Shown piece after piece: positions 48,672 through 58,027 of a stretch of 64,000 nt of DNA. The number at the start of each line of letters is the position of its first letter. The first letter of the stretch is position 1. A program made the translations under genes and the position numbers. The stretch is from NCBI RefSeq assembly GCF_946902915.1, contig NZ_CAMPPY010000003.1, positions 124,001 to 188,000 on the forward strand, read 5' to 3'. The notes under the pieces are model-generated. The model did not search any database, was not told the DNA's origin, and saw only the letters and a list, made by a program, of their open reading frames with translations. The DNA comes from Streptococcus sp. Marseille-Q5986. Lineage in GTDB: Bacteria; Bacillota; Bacilli; Lactobacillales; Streptococcaceae.

Positions 48672-48693
48672 ATATATAAGTCCATGCTATACT
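48665..48693 (+). promoter_or_regulatory. xerS promoter overlapping dif
   Basis: TTGAAA (48665-48670), 17-bp spacer, extended -10 TGCTATACT (TATACT at 48688-48693). The -35 is inside the right half of dif. Confidence 0.7.
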
Positions 48694-48723
48694 ACTAGTA
48701 GACTTACTTTATGGAGAAAATAC

Positions 48724-49794
48724 ATGAAACGTGAGATTTTACTGGAACGAATCGACAAGCTAAAACAGATCATGCCCTGGTATGTTTTGGAATATTACCA
48801 ATCTAAACTTGCTGTTCCCTATAGTTTTACAACCTTGTACGAATACCTCAAGGAATACGATCGATTTTTCAGCTGGGTTTTGGAGTCTGGAATTTCAAAC
48901 GCCGATAAAATATCTGATATCCCTTTATCGATCTTGGAAAATATGTCAAAGAAAGACATGGAATCCTTTATCCTATATCTGCGTGAACGTCCTTTGCTGA
49001 ATGCCAATACAACCAAGCAAGGTGTTTCTCAGACAACCATCAATCGGACCTTGTCAGCACTTTCTAGTCTTTACAAGTATCTAACCGAGGAAGTTGAAAA
49101 CGACCAAGGCGAACCTTATTTCTATCGAAATGTAATGAAGAAAGTTTCAACCAAGAAAAAAAAAGAAACCCTTGCTGCCAGAGCCGAAAACATCAAGCAA
49201 AAGCTCTTTCTAGGTGATGAAACAGAAGGTTTTCTAACTTATATAGACCAAGAATACCCACAAAAGCTCTCAAATCGTGCCTTATCCTCCTTTAATAAAA
49301 ATAAAGAACGTGATTTGGCTATTATCGCCTTTCTCTTGGCATCTGGTGTCCGTTTATCTGAAGCTGTTAATCTAGATCTAAGAGACCTCAATCTCAAAAT
49401 GATGGTTATTGATGTCACGCGTAAGGGGGGCAAACGTGACTCGGTTAATGTCGCTGCCTTTGCTAAGCCTTATTTAGAGAATTATCTCGCCATTCGAAAT
49501 CAACGCTATAAGACGGGAAAAACAGATACAGCCCTCTTTTTGACACTCTATAGAGGTGTTCCCAATCGTATCGATGCTTCCAGCGTGGAAAAGATGGTTG
49601 CTAAGTATTCTGAGGACTTCAAAGTGCGTGTAACCCCCCACAAACTGCGCCATACCCTAGCAACTAGGCTCTATGATGCGACTAAATCGCAAGTTTTGGT
49701 CAGCCATCAGCTAGGACATTCCAGTACACAAGTTACTGACCTCTATACCCATATTGTCAATGATGAACAAAAGAATGCTCTGGATAGTTTGTAG
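48724..49794 (+). CDS. xerS: Tyrosine recombinase XerS
   Basis: A 356-residue single Xer recombinase. An N-terminal SAM-like domain (residues about 15-125) precedes the catalytic domain with Arg in [15 protein letters not shown] near 217, H-x-x-R in [14 protein letters not shown] near 312, H/G-H in [15 protein letters not shown] near 335 and Tyr nucleophile in the last of these. ATG 48724 is preceded by ATGGAGAA; the frame runs 48 codons further upstream through dif, which is certainly non-coding. It resolves chromosome dimers with FtsK at dif. Confidence 0.96.
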   Translation: MKREILLERIDKLKQIMPWYVLEYYQSKLAVPYSFTTLYEYLKEYDRFFSWVLESGISNADKISDIPLSILENMSKKDMESFILYLRERPLLNANTTKQGVSQTTINRTLSALSSLYKYLTEEVENDQGEPYFYRNVMKKVSTKKKKETLAARAENIKQKLFLGDETEGFLTYIDQEYPQKLSNRALSSFNKNKERDLAIIAFLLASGVRLSEAVNLDLRDLNLKMMVIDVTRKGGKRDSVNVAAFAKPYLENYLAIRNQRYKTGKTDTALFLTLYRGVPNRIDASSVEKMVAKYSEDFKVRVTPHKLRHTLATRLYDATKSQVLVSHQLGHSSTQVTDLYTHIVNDEQKNALDSL

Positions 49795-49828
49795 AATACA
49801 TAAAATAAATTATGTAAATGATAGTTCA

Positions 49829-49862
49829 AAAAAGAAGCTGCTCATACAACCAACTTCTTTTC
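49829..49862. terminator. Terminator between xerS and lplA
   Basis: AAAGAAG (49831-49837) and CTTCTTT (49854-49860) with partial inner pairing, flanked by A- and T-runs, between convergent genes. Confidence 0.65.
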
Positions 49863-49865
49863 TTT

Positions 49866-50855
49866 TTATTCCACTACTGCTTCAGCGATTTCTTCTCGGC
49901 TAATACCAGCGAAGTAGCGTGTAATATCAATGCTTTCTAGGGCTTTAAGGACATCTTCGCGTTCATATTTCACACCACGAAGGACATCTTCTACAGCTGC
50001 AACGTCCTCGATACCAAAGAAGTCTCCATAAATCTTGATGTCTTGAATTTTTGATTCGACGACATTAGCAAAGATCTCGACCTTACCACTGGTGAATTTT
50101 GTCCCTCGACGGACGTTAAATTCCGGTGATTTACCGTAGTTCCAGTCCCAAGTTCCAAACTTAGTATCCTTGATGCGATTGATTTCAGCCAATTCTTGCT
50201 CAGAAAAAACGTATTCAGTCATCTCTGGGTACTCTTTTTTCATGTATTCCAGTAGCAAATCACGGAATTCTTCAACTGTGATTTTTTCTGGTAATTCATT
50301 GACAATATTGGTTACTCGGGCACGGACGGATTTCACACCTTTTGATTCAAATTTGTCTTTTGAAACCTTGAGGGCGTTAGCAAGGACTGATAAATCAACG
50401 TCAAAGAGCAAGCAACCGTGGTGCATGATACGCCCATTGATATAGGCTTGGGCATTGCCACAGAATTTCTTTCCGTCAATCTCAAGGTCGTTACGGCCTG
50501 TGAACTCAGCTTTAACACCGAGTTGAGCCAAGGTATTGATAACCGGAGTTGAAAAACTCTTAAAGTCAAAGGCCTTGTTTTCATCCTCTTTTGAGATGAT
50601 GGTGTAGTTGAGGTTGTTTAGATCGTGATAAACAGCTCCACCACCACTGATACGGCGGACTACCTCAATGCCATTTTCACGAACATAATCACGGTTGATT
50701 TCTTCGATAGTATTCTGGTGACGCCCGACAATGATAGATGGTTTGTTGATCCAAAGAAGGAAAATTTGATCCTCATCTAGTAAGTGTTTAAAGGCATATT
50801 CTTCCAAGGCAATATTAAAAGCTGTGTCGTTTGAATGATTGATAATATATTTCAT
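49866..50855 (-). CDS. lplA: Lipoate-protein ligase A
   Basis: A 329-residue ligase that activates lipoate with ATP and attaches it to lipoyl domains. RRISGGGAVYHDLNNLNYTI near residue 71 is the family signature, GRNDLEIDGKKFCGNAQ near 120 holds the catalytic Lys, and the C-terminal accessory domain is present. It is last of the - strand run with lpdA and the pyruvate dehydrogenase genes, whose product it lipoylates. Confidence 0.95.
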   Translation of the reverse strand: MKYIINHSNDTAFNIALEEYAFKHLLDEDQIFLLWINKPSIIVGRHQNTIEEINRDYVRENGIEVVRRISGGGAVYHDLNNLNYTIISKEDENKAFDFKSFSTPVINTLAQLGVKAEFTGRNDLEIDGKKFCGNAQAYINGRIMHHGCLLFDVDLSVLANALKVSKDKFESKGVKSVRARVTNIVNELPEKITVEEFRDLLLEYMKKEYPEMTEYVFSEQELAEINRIKDTKFGTWDWNYGKSPEFNVRRGTKFTSGKVEIFANVVESKIQDIKIYGDFFGIEDVAAVEDVLRGVKYEREDVLKALESIDITRYFAGISREEIAEAVVE

Positions 50856-50914
50856 GATATCCCTTTATACGATAGAGACTGGAAAATATCTTTCCAGCCT
50901 AGTCTATCTTCATT

Positions 50915-52600
50915 TTATTTTTTCTTAGGTGAATGGATGGCCATTCCTAGAACATCCGCAAATGCTTCGTACATCACTTCAGAGTAGGTTGGGTGTCCGT
51001 GGATGGTCTTCAGCATTTCTTCAACAGTGATTTCCATTTCGATGATGCTTGATGCCTCGTTGATCAATTCTGCAGCTGCAGGACCGATGATATGAACACC
51101 AAGGATTTCTCCATATTTCTTATCAGCGATAACTTTTACAAAACCTTGAGCTGCATCTGATGCAATGGCACGACCGTTAGCAGCAAAGTTGAACTTACCG
51201 ATGGCTACATCGTATTTCTCACGTGCTTGTTCTTCAGTCAGACCTACTGCAGCTACTTCAGGGAGAGTGTAGATAGCTGCTGGAGTCAAGTTCAATTTAG
51301 CAACAGCATGATTTCCTTTAAGAGCATTTTCAGCGGCAACTTCACCCATACGGAAGGCAGCGTGGGCCAACATCTTAGTTCCGTTGATGTCACCTGGTGC
51401 GTAGATACCTGGAACAGAAGTTTCCATGTATTCGTTGACCTTGATGCGTCCACGGTCCAATTCAAACTCAACATCGCCAATACCTTCAAGGTCTGGCACA
51501 CGACCGATTGAAAGAAGAGCTTTGCTTGCGATGATATCGTCTTTTCCTTCAACCTTGATACGAAGTTGACCATCTTCTTCTATGATTTCTTGGAGTTTTG
51601 TGTCAGTTAAGATAGTCATACCCTTACGTTCCAAAATCAAGCGAAGGTTCTTAGAAACTTCCGCATCCATAGCTGGAACGATACGGTCCATCATTTCGAT
51701 AACAGTCACTTTTGAACCAAATGTCATGAAGGCTTGACCGAGTTCAATACCGACAACGCCACCACCGATGATTACGAGGCTCTCTGGTACTTCATTCATT
51801 TCAAGAATATCATCACTGGTCATCACAAGTTGAGATTCCATACCAGGAACGTTGATTTTGCTGACTTTTGAACCACCAGCAAGGATAATTTTCTTAGTTT
51901 CAAGCAATTCAGAACCATTTACCAAGACGTTCTTATCTTTAGTGATGGTACCAATTCCCTTATGTACTGATACACCATAACTACGAAGAAGACCTGCAAC
52001 ACCACCAACCAATGTATTGACAACTTTAGATTTTGTTTCTAAAAGTTTGTCCATATCTACAGTGAAGTTTGGATTTTCAATGACAATACCACGGTTTGCT
52101 GCATGACCGATATTTTCGATGATTTCAGCGTTGTGAAGGTAGGTCTTGGTTGGGATACATCCACGGTTTAAACAAGTACCACCGAGTTCTGATTTCTCAA
52201 CCAGGGCAACCTTACTACCTAATTGAGCTGCTTTAATAGCTGCCACATATCCAGCAGGACCACCACCAATCACCACAATATCAAAGGCATCATCACTCTT
52301 ACCATCGTCGTTTGAGGTGCTTGCTGCTGGCGCTGCTGCTCCAGCTGTCGGGATGTTTTCCCCTTCTTCACCAAGATAACCGATGACTTCCGTTACAGGG
52401 ACTGTTTCGCCATCTCCTTTGAGGATAGCAATCAAGTAACCATCTTCTTCAGCTTCCAATTCCATGCTGACTTTGTCAGTCATGATTTCCAAAAGGATTT
52501 CTCCTTCTTTTACAAATTCTCCGACTTTTTTATTCCATTGGACAATTTGTCCTTCTGTCATATCCACGCCGGCTTTCGGCATAATTACTTCTAAGGCCAT
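50915..52600 (-). CDS. lpdA: Dihydrolipoamide dehydrogenase (E3) with N-terminal lipoyl domain
   Basis: A 561-residue E3. Residues about 1-78 form a lipoyl domain (lipoylated Lys in IMTDKVSMELEAEEDGYL near residue 44), an Ala-rich linker (AGAAAPAASTS) follows, then the flavoprotein: FAD site VVIGGGPAGYVAAIKAAQLG, redox disulphide GGTCLNRGCIPTK near 150, and catalytic H-x4-E in IHGHPTYSEVMYEA near the C-terminus. It reoxidises dihydrolipoamide with NAD+. A lipoyl domain on E3, with none on E2, is the streptococcal arrangement. Confidence 0.96.
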   Translation of the reverse strand: MALEVIMPKAGVDMTEGQIVQWNKKVGEFVKEGEILLEIMTDKVSMELEAEEDGYLIAILKGDGETVPVTEVIGYLGEEGENIPTAGAAAPAASTSNDDGKSDDAFDIVVIGGGPAGYVAAIKAAQLGSKVALVEKSELGGTCLNRGCIPTKTYLHNAEIIENIGHAANRGIVIENPNFTVDMDKLLETKSKVVNTLVGGVAGLLRSYGVSVHKGIGTITKDKNVLVNGSELLETKKIILAGGSKVSKINVPGMESQLVMTSDDILEMNEVPESLVIIGGGVVGIELGQAFMTFGSKVTVIEMMDRIVPAMDAEVSKNLRLILERKGMTILTDTKLQEIIEEDGQLRIKVEGKDDIIASKALLSIGRVPDLEGIGDVEFELDRGRIKVNEYMETSVPGIYAPGDINGTKMLAHAAFRMGEVAAENALKGNHAVAKLNLTPAAIYTLPEVAAVGLTEEQAREKYDVAIGKFNFAANGRAIASDAAQGFVKVIADKKYGEILGVHIIGPAAAELINEASSIIEMEITVEEMLKTIHGHPTYSEVMYEAFADVLGMAIHSPKKK

Positions 52601-52645
52601 GTCTTCCTTCCTTTATCTATATCTTTAAAATGAATACTCTTGTTC

Positions 52646-53689
52646 TTAAATCAACATTGAGATTGGATTTTCAATCAATTCTTTCAAGTCTTTCATAAAC
52701 TTAGCACCAGCCATACCATCTACAACACGGTGGTCAATTGTTAAACCAAGACTCATGATAGGTCGAATCACAATCTCACCATTAACGACAACTGGCTTCT
52801 CAATTGTCGAACTGACACCAAGGATAGCTGAGTTTGGTTGGTTAATAATCGGACCAAAGGACTGAACGCCAAACATTCCCAAGTTACTGATTGTGAAGGT
52901 TGAATTTTGCAGTTCGCTTGGAGCCAATTTACCATCTAAGGTACGACCAATCACATCCTTAAAGGCTACAACCAACTCTGACAAGCTCATTTTTTCAGCA
53001 TTATAGACAACTGGTGTCATCAATCCGTTATCCATCCCAACCGCCATCGCAAGGTTGACATAGTTGTGAGTGATAATTGTCTTGCCATCTTCAGTCAATG
53101 AAGCGTTGATGTAAGGGTGTTTCATCAATGTTTTTACAACAGCGAGTGAAAGAAGGTCTGTTACAGTAGTCTTCTTACCAGTTGCTTCCATAATTGGCTC
53201 AAGAACCTTCTTACGAAGAGCCAACATTTCTGACATATCGACATCGTAGTTGAGTGTGAAAGTTGGCGCAGTTAGGTAAGATTCGACCATACGTTGCGCG
53301 ATAACCTTACGCATTGGTGTCATTGGAATACGCTCAATCTCACCATAAGGAGTGATAGTATCAGGAACCTCTTCCACTTTTTCGATTTGAGCAGGAGACT
53401 TGATAGTATCGTTTTCGATATTTTCAGGAAGTAAGGCCAAAACATCCTTCTTCATGATCTTACCACGATGACCCGTTCCTTGGATTTCCTGCCAAGCAAT
53501 GTTATGTTCGAGGGCAATTCGTTTTGCAAGTGGCGAAATGCGAACCACGTTTGTGTCTTTATAAGTTTCCACGTCTTCTTTGTGGACACGACCGTTTGCA
53601 CCTGAGCCAGAAACGTCGTAGAGGTTGATCCCTAGATCATCCGCTAACTTTCTAGCTGCAGGAGTCGCTCTTAGCTTGTCATCAGCCAT
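52646..53689 (-). CDS. Dihydrolipoamide acetyltransferase (E2), lacking its own lipoyl domain
   Basis: A 347-residue E2: peripheral-subunit binding domains ATPAARKLADDLGINLYDV (residues about 7-25) and a second E3-binding-like segment ISPLAKRIALEHNIAW near 50, then the catalytic core ending with DHRVVDGMAGAKFMKD (H-x3-D-G active site) near 318. No lipoyl domain precedes them; that domain is on LpdA. ATG 53689 follows GGAGAGG; the upstream in-frame extension reaches into repeats and is not coding. Likely acts on pyruvate, given E1 subunits upstream. Confidence 0.92.
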   Translation of the reverse strand: MADDKLRATPAARKLADDLGINLYDVSGSGANGRVHKEDVETYKDTNVVRISPLAKRIALEHNIAWQEIQGTGHRGKIMKKDVLALLPENIENDTIKSPAQIEKVEEVPDTITPYGEIERIPMTPMRKVIAQRMVESYLTAPTFTLNYDVDMSEMLALRKKVLEPIMEATGKKTTVTDLLSLAVVKTLMKHPYINASLTEDGKTIITHNYVNLAMAVGMDNGLMTPVVYNAEKMSLSELVVAFKDVIGRTLDGKLAPSELQNSTFTISNLGMFGVQSFGPIINQPNSAILGVSSTIEKPVVVNGEIVIRPIMSLGLTIDHRVVDGMAGAKFMKDLKELIENPISMLI

Positions 53690-54244
53690 GACCTCTCCAA
53701 TTCTATTTATGATACAAAGGGCGTAAAAAGCGACTGAAAAATAGGAAATCGACGATAGCTTCGATGAAGCCAAGGAGATTTATCTTTTTTCCGAGCTTTT
53801 AGCCCGTGTTCGAATATAAGATATTAAGAACACAGAGGGCAATGAAAAAATAGGAGATTGACGATGTGTTCGATGAACACAAGGAAATCTATCTTTTTTT
53901 CACAGACCTCCGTCCGAATTCAATTACATGATACAAAGGGCGTAAAAAGCGACTGAAAAATAGGAAATCGACGATAGCTTCGATGAAGTCAAGGAGATTT
54001 ATCTTTTTTCCGAGCTTTTAGCCCGTGTTCAACTCTACAAGCAACTTGGATACAACACGTATCTCAAGTTGCTACGATTGTCGCTATCAGACGGCCAACC
54101 TAGTAGACTTACTAAGTTTTTTTGTCGAATATTATCGATTCGTCAAAAAACTGTCTCAACTTTACATATAACTTGGATACAAAACATATCTCAAGCTACT
54201 AAAGTTAAAATCTCTAAAATTTACATAATTTAATTTATGCAACG
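53690..54244. repeat. Intergenic repeat cluster between E2 and E1-beta genes
   Basis: 555 bases without genes. Three imperfect copies of a unit of about 100 bp: copies 1 (about 53710-53813) and 3 (about 53932-54033) are nearly identical, copy 2 (about 53830-53914) is divergent. Each folds into a long hairpin: outer GGGC-TAAAA-GC with GC-TTTTA-GCCC, apex TTCGATGAA. In copy 2 the apex stem is TGTGTTC/GAACACA instead of GCTTC/GAAGC, a paired change. Two further palindromes share CTTGGATAC at 54042-54071 and 54170-54197. The unit resembles small intergenic repeats of pneumococci; the family could not be fixed. Confidence 0.7.
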
Positions 54245-55237
54245 TTATTCTTTGTTATAAGCCTTACGGATGGCATCTTTGATGCTTTCAACGGTTGGAA
54301 TCATCGCATTTTCTAGGTTTTGCGCGTAAGGCATTGGCACATCTTCTCCTGCACAACGGCGGATTGGTGCATCTAGATAGTCAAATGCTTCTGACTCTGA
54401 AATAATTGCTGAAATCTCTCCGATATAGCCACTTGTTTTGTGGGCGTCGTTGACCAGAACAACTTTACTAGTCTTCTTAACTGAGTTAATGATGATATCC
54501 TTATCAAGCGGTACAAGGGTACGTGGGTCCACAATTTCAACCGAAATTCCTTCTTCTGCCAATTCTTCAGCTGCTTGAACCACACGGCGAAGCATTTTAC
54601 CGTAAGTAACAACTGTTACATCCGTTCCTTCGCGTTTAATTTCGCCAACTCCAAGTGGGATTGTGTATTCTGGATCAACTGGCACTTCCCCTTTTTGGTT
54701 AAATTCTGACTTGTACTCAAGAATGATAACAGGGTTATTATCACGGATAGAAGATTTTAGCAGTCCTTTCATGTCAGCAGGTGTACCTGGTGCTACAACC
54801 TTAAGTCCAGGAATGTGAGTAAACCAAGACTCTAGAGATTGCGAGTGCTGGGCCGCAGAACCAACTCCGTTACCAGCTGCACATCGAACTGTCATTGGAA
54901 CCTGACCTTTACCACCAAACATATAACGTGTTTTAGCAGCTTGGTTGACGATATTGTCCATAGCAATGACTGAGAAATCCATAAAGGTCATATCAACGAT
55001 TGGGCGAAGTCCTGTCATAGCTGCTCCTGCTGCTGCTCCCGAGATGGCAGCTTCAGAAATAGGACAGTCACGGACACGTTCTGGACCAAATTCTTCAAGC
55101 ATTCCGACAGAAGTTCCGAAGTCTCCTCCGAAGACACCGATGTCTTCTCCCATCAAGAATACATTTTCATCGCGACGCATTTCCTCAGACATAGCAAGGA
55201 TAATGGTGTCACGGAACGACATTGTTTTTGTTTCCAT
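54245..55237 (-). CDS. Pyruvate (acetoin-type) dehydrogenase E1 component, beta subunit
   Basis: A 330-residue TPP-dependent E1-beta. Opening FRDTIILAMSEEMRRDENVF, the EDIGVFGG block near residue 31, FMDFSVIAMDNIVNQAAKTR near 85 and the C-terminal transketolase domain (EIVDPRTLVPLDKDII near 235). Together with E1-alpha it decarboxylates pyruvate to acetyl groups. Starts 15 bases after E1-alpha, so the two are cotranscribed. It is separated from E2 by the repeat cluster, which could affect coexpression. Confidence 0.94.
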   Translation of the reverse strand: METKTMSFRDTIILAMSEEMRRDENVFLMGEDIGVFGGDFGTSVGMLEEFGPERVRDCPISEAAISGAAAGAAMTGLRPIVDMTFMDFSVIAMDNIVNQAAKTRYMFGGKGQVPMTVRCAAGNGVGSAAQHSQSLESWFTHIPGLKVVAPGTPADMKGLLKSSIRDNNPVIILEYKSEFNQKGEVPVDPEYTIPLGVGEIKREGTDVTVVTYGKMLRRVVQAAEELAEEGISVEIVDPRTLVPLDKDIIINSVKKTSKVVLVNDAHKTSGYIGEISAIISESEAFDYLDAPIRRCAGEDVPMPYAQNLENAMIPTVESIKDAIRKAYNKE

Positions 55238-55252
55238 TTTATCTCTTTCTCC

Positions 55253-56221
55253 TTAGTCTGCGTAAATATCTTCAAAGGCCGATTCTAGTGGTGGGAATGG
55301 GCTTTCTTCTGCAAATTTAACAGAGGCTTCTACTGCTTCCTTGACTTGCGCTTGGATTTCTTCCAATTCTTCGGCACTTGCAATGTTGTTCTCAACGAGG
55401 CAGTTACGAAGGTTTTCGATTGGGTCTTTTTGTTTCCACAATTCCACTTCTTCCCGCGTACGATATTTACCAGGGTCAGATGATGAGTGACCAAGCCAGC
55501 GATAAGTGACACTTTCGATCAAGACTGGTCCATTACCACCACGAACATGGTCAACGGCTTTCTTAAATCCTTCATAGACATCGATAACGTTGTTTCCATC
55601 TTCGATGAACATTCCAGGGATTCCATACGCAGCACTGCGTTGATGGATATGCTCCACATTGGTCATTTTCTTGATATCCGCAGAAATCCCATAACCGTTG
55701 TTAATGCAGTAGAAAATGACTGGCAGATTCCAGATAGAAGCCATGTTCACTGCTTCGTGGAAGACACCTTCGTTGGTCGCACCATCACCAAAGAAGCAGA
55801 CAACAATTTTACCAGTATGTTGCATTTGCTGACTAAGGGCTGCACCGACAGCTATTCCCATACCACCACCTACGATACCATTGGCACCGAGGTTACCAGC
55901 ATCAAGGTCAGCAATATGCATGGAACCACCTTTTCCTTTACAGGTTCCAGTGTATTTACCGAGAATTTCAGCCATCATTCCGTTGAGGTCAATACCTTTG
56001 GCAATTGCTTGCCCGTGACCACGGTGGTTTGAGGTAATCAAATCATCTGAATTGAGAGCCAACATAGCGCCCACGTTGGCAGCTTCTTCTCCAACAGAAA
56101 AGTGCGTCATTCCTGGCACTTTCCCTTTCTTTACTAATTGTGCAATTTTTAGGTCCATGCGACGGATTTCTTCCATCTTACGGAACATCTCTAGCAAAAG
56201 ATTTTTATCTAAAGTTGACAT
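55253..56221 (-). CDS. Pyruvate (acetoin-type) dehydrogenase E1 component, alpha subunit
   Basis: A 322-residue E1-alpha. TPP/Mg motif GDGATNEGVFHEAVNMAS (near residue 150) ending with the N-N of IFYCINN, and the phosphorylation-loop region RWLGHSSSDPGKYR near 260. First gene of the pyruvate dehydrogenase set, with a consensus promoter directly upstream. Sequence resembles acetoin dehydrogenase as well; pyruvate dehydrogenase is preferred because the streptococcal complex is at this locus. Confidence 0.94.
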   Translation of the reverse strand: MSTLDKNLLLEMFRKMEEIRRMDLKIAQLVKKGKVPGMTHFSVGEEAANVGAMLALNSDDLITSNHRGHGQAIAKGIDLNGMMAEILGKYTGTCKGKGGSMHIADLDAGNLGANGIVGGGMGIAVGAALSQQMQHTGKIVVCFFGDGATNEGVFHEAVNMASIWNLPVIFYCINNGYGISADIKKMTNVEHIHQRSAAYGIPGMFIEDGNNVIDVYEGFKKAVDHVRGGNGPVLIESVTYRWLGHSSSDPGKYRTREEVELWKQKDPIENLRNCLVENNIASAEELEEIQAQVKEAVEASVKFAEESPFPPLESAFEDIYAD

Positions 56222-56255
56222 CTTCTTTCCTTTCTAACTTTGTACTTACTTTACT

Positions 56256-56284
56256 ATTTTACCGTTTTTAGAAAACACTGTCAA
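56256..56284 (-). promoter_or_regulatory. Promoter of the pyruvate dehydrogenase genes
   Basis: On the - strand: TTGACA (56284-56279), 17-bp spacer, TAAAAT (56261-56256), 35 bases before the E1-alpha ATG. Confidence 0.85.
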
Positions 56285-56321
56285 AGTATATGACCGATAA
56301 AATTTCACAAGGTAAAAAAAT

Positions 56322-56346
56322 AAATTCCCGTTTTAACAGGGATTTT
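56322..56346 (-). terminator. Terminator after the MATE gene
   Basis: On the - strand AAAATCCC-TGTTAAAA-CGGGAATTTATTTTTTT: stem with one mismatch followed by T-run. Confidence 0.65.
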
Positions 56347-56399
56347 CTTTAGTTATAGTGTTTTTTCACAAAGTTATTTTTCAGGATATTTTCTAAAAA

Positions 56400-57740
56400 T
56401 TAGCTCAATCTTTTCATGATGGATTTCAAACGCCATTGATACAAACAACCAGAAACAATCAAGCTGGCAATTAACCCAATCCAGTAGGCACATGCCCCCA
56501 AGTCAGTTGCTTGATCTAGTAGATATCCTAGAGGTATCGCTACTCCCCAATACCCGATTAAGCCAAGATAGAAAGGAATGATAGTGTCCTTATACCCTCT
56601 TAAAATTCCTTGGAGCGGAGCCGCAAAGGTATCAGCTAACTGGAAAAAGAGACTGTAGGTTAAAAATACAGCAGTTGTTTTAATGAACTGAGAGTCATTC
56701 CCATATAGACTTGCTACACGATCTCTAAAAATGTAGAGAAAGGACAGGGTAAGACCTGCAAAAATAAGGGCTGTTATTCTCCCCAGACGAGCATAGGTTT
56801 TTGCATTCTCAAAACGTTTAGCCCCCACCTCGTAAGACATAACAATCGCCATAGCAGAGGAAATACTCATAGGAAAAGCATACATGAGGCTGGAAAAGTT
56901 CATAGCTGACTGGTGACTGGCGATGATGAGCGATGAAAACTTAGCCATGATTAGTCCCACCACGGAGAATATAGCTACTTCAGCAAATACGGTTCCTCCG
57001 ATTGGTAGACCTAATCGGAGACCTTCCTTAATTTTATCTATATTGAGTGGAATAGGTTTTTCAAGATGTAACGCTTCTAATCTTTTCTGTTTGAACAAAA
57101 CAAGCAGGGAAATACCCAATAAAACCCAATAGGCTAGCGAAGTTCCTAGCCCTGCTCCTGCACCACCAAGCTCAGGGAAACCAAGGGCTCCATATATCAA
57201 GAGATAGTTAAAACCACTATTGAGCGGAAGTAATAAAAGCATGAGATACATAGATAGCTTGGTCAAACCAAGGGAATCCAACAAAGAGCGAATGACACTG
57301 AAAAGCAACAAGGGAATGATTCCAATAGACAGGTACCAAAGATAGGAAACTGCAACTGCCGCCACCTGAGATTCTAGTCCAATATGGTTTAAGACAGGCG
57401 GTGCTAAGAATACTACTATGCCAAGCAAGACTAAAGACAGTCCGAAAGCCAAGTAGATAAATTGGTAAAAGTCAGATGCAACTTCTTCCTTTTTCCCTCG
57501 ACCAAGATGGTGACCAATGATGGGCACCAAGGCTGAAACAATCCCTGTTAAAAAAGTGAAGAAAGGATTCCAGATACTGGTCGCCGTAGACACACCAGCC
57601 AAGTCCATGGTATTATACTGTCCAGTCATTGCAGTGTCAACAAAGGAGGCAGAATAATTGGCAAATTGGTAAATCAGGATAGGGAAGAAAATTTTTAAAA
57701 ATAATACTAATTTCTCTTGTAAACACTTTGTCTTATACAT
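56400..57740 (-). CDS. MATE-family efflux transporter
   Basis: A 446-residue multidrug/toxin extrusion transporter with twelve predicted membrane helices in two halves. FANYSASFVDTAMTGQYNTM at residues about 26-45 is the MATE N-terminal signature; LDSLGLTKLSMYLMLLLLPLN and RYKDTIIPFYLGLIGYW-like blocks follow in each half. Exports cationic compounds with H+ or Na+. Starts 11 bases after the small gene upstream, last of the ung-mutX-pyrC run. Confidence 0.9.
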   Translation of the reverse strand: MYKTKCLQEKLVLFLKIFFPILIYQFANYSASFVDTAMTGQYNTMDLAGVSTATSIWNPFFTFLTGIVSALVPIIGHHLGRGKKEEVASDFYQFIYLAFGLSLVLLGIVVFLAPPVLNHIGLESQVAAVAVSYLWYLSIGIIPLLLFSVIRSLLDSLGLTKLSMYLMLLLLPLNSGFNYLLIYGALGFPELGGAGAGLGTSLAYWVLLGISLLVLFKQKRLEALHLEKPIPLNIDKIKEGLRLGLPIGGTVFAEVAIFSVVGLIMAKFSSLIIASHQSAMNFSSLMYAFPMSISSAMAIVMSYEVGAKRFENAKTYARLGRITALIFAGLTLSFLYIFRDRVASLYGNDSQFIKTTAVFLTYSLFFQLADTFAAPLQGILRGYKDTIIPFYLGLIGYWGVAIPLGYLLDQATDLGACAYWIGLIASLIVSGCLYQWRLKSIMKRLS

Positions 57741-57750
57741 ACTTCTCTTT

Positions 57751-58014
57751 CTATTCTTCTGGTTTATCTAAACCAAAGAGTTTCAGACCATATTTTTTCA
57801 AACTTAGCGGAGGATTATTAGATTTTGAAGTAGTATGCCAACACGCACATGTACGACAATAATAACTTCTAACTAGACCTCCATTATCATATTGAACTGC
57901 ATGGTCGGCTTTTTCTTTAGTTTCATATTGAATTTTAGAACGATTGGCTGCGGGACAGTAAATTCCGCTATTAGATTTTGCTTGTCTCTCCCTACGTTTT
58001 CGAAAATAATTCAT
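57751..58014 (-). CDS. Small zinc-ribbon-like protein of unknown function
   Basis: An 87-residue basic protein with cysteines in GIYCPAANRSKIQYET and SYYCRTCACWHTTSK (C-x2-C-x-C-x-H), suggesting a metal-binding site. RBS AGGAGTT precedes ATG 58014. It sits 14 bases after pyrC and 11 before the MATE gene, so it is cotranscribed. Family unknown. Confidence 0.7.
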   Translation of the reverse strand: MNYFRKRRERQAKSNSGIYCPAANRSKIQYETKEKADHAVQYDNGGLVRSYYCRTCACWHTTSKSNNPPLSLKKYGLKLFGLDKPEE

Positions 58015-58027
58015 ATTCTAACTCCTA

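Noticed and set aside
55487..56032. 181-codon + strand frame
   Set aside because: Antisense to E1-alpha, which is clearly genuine.
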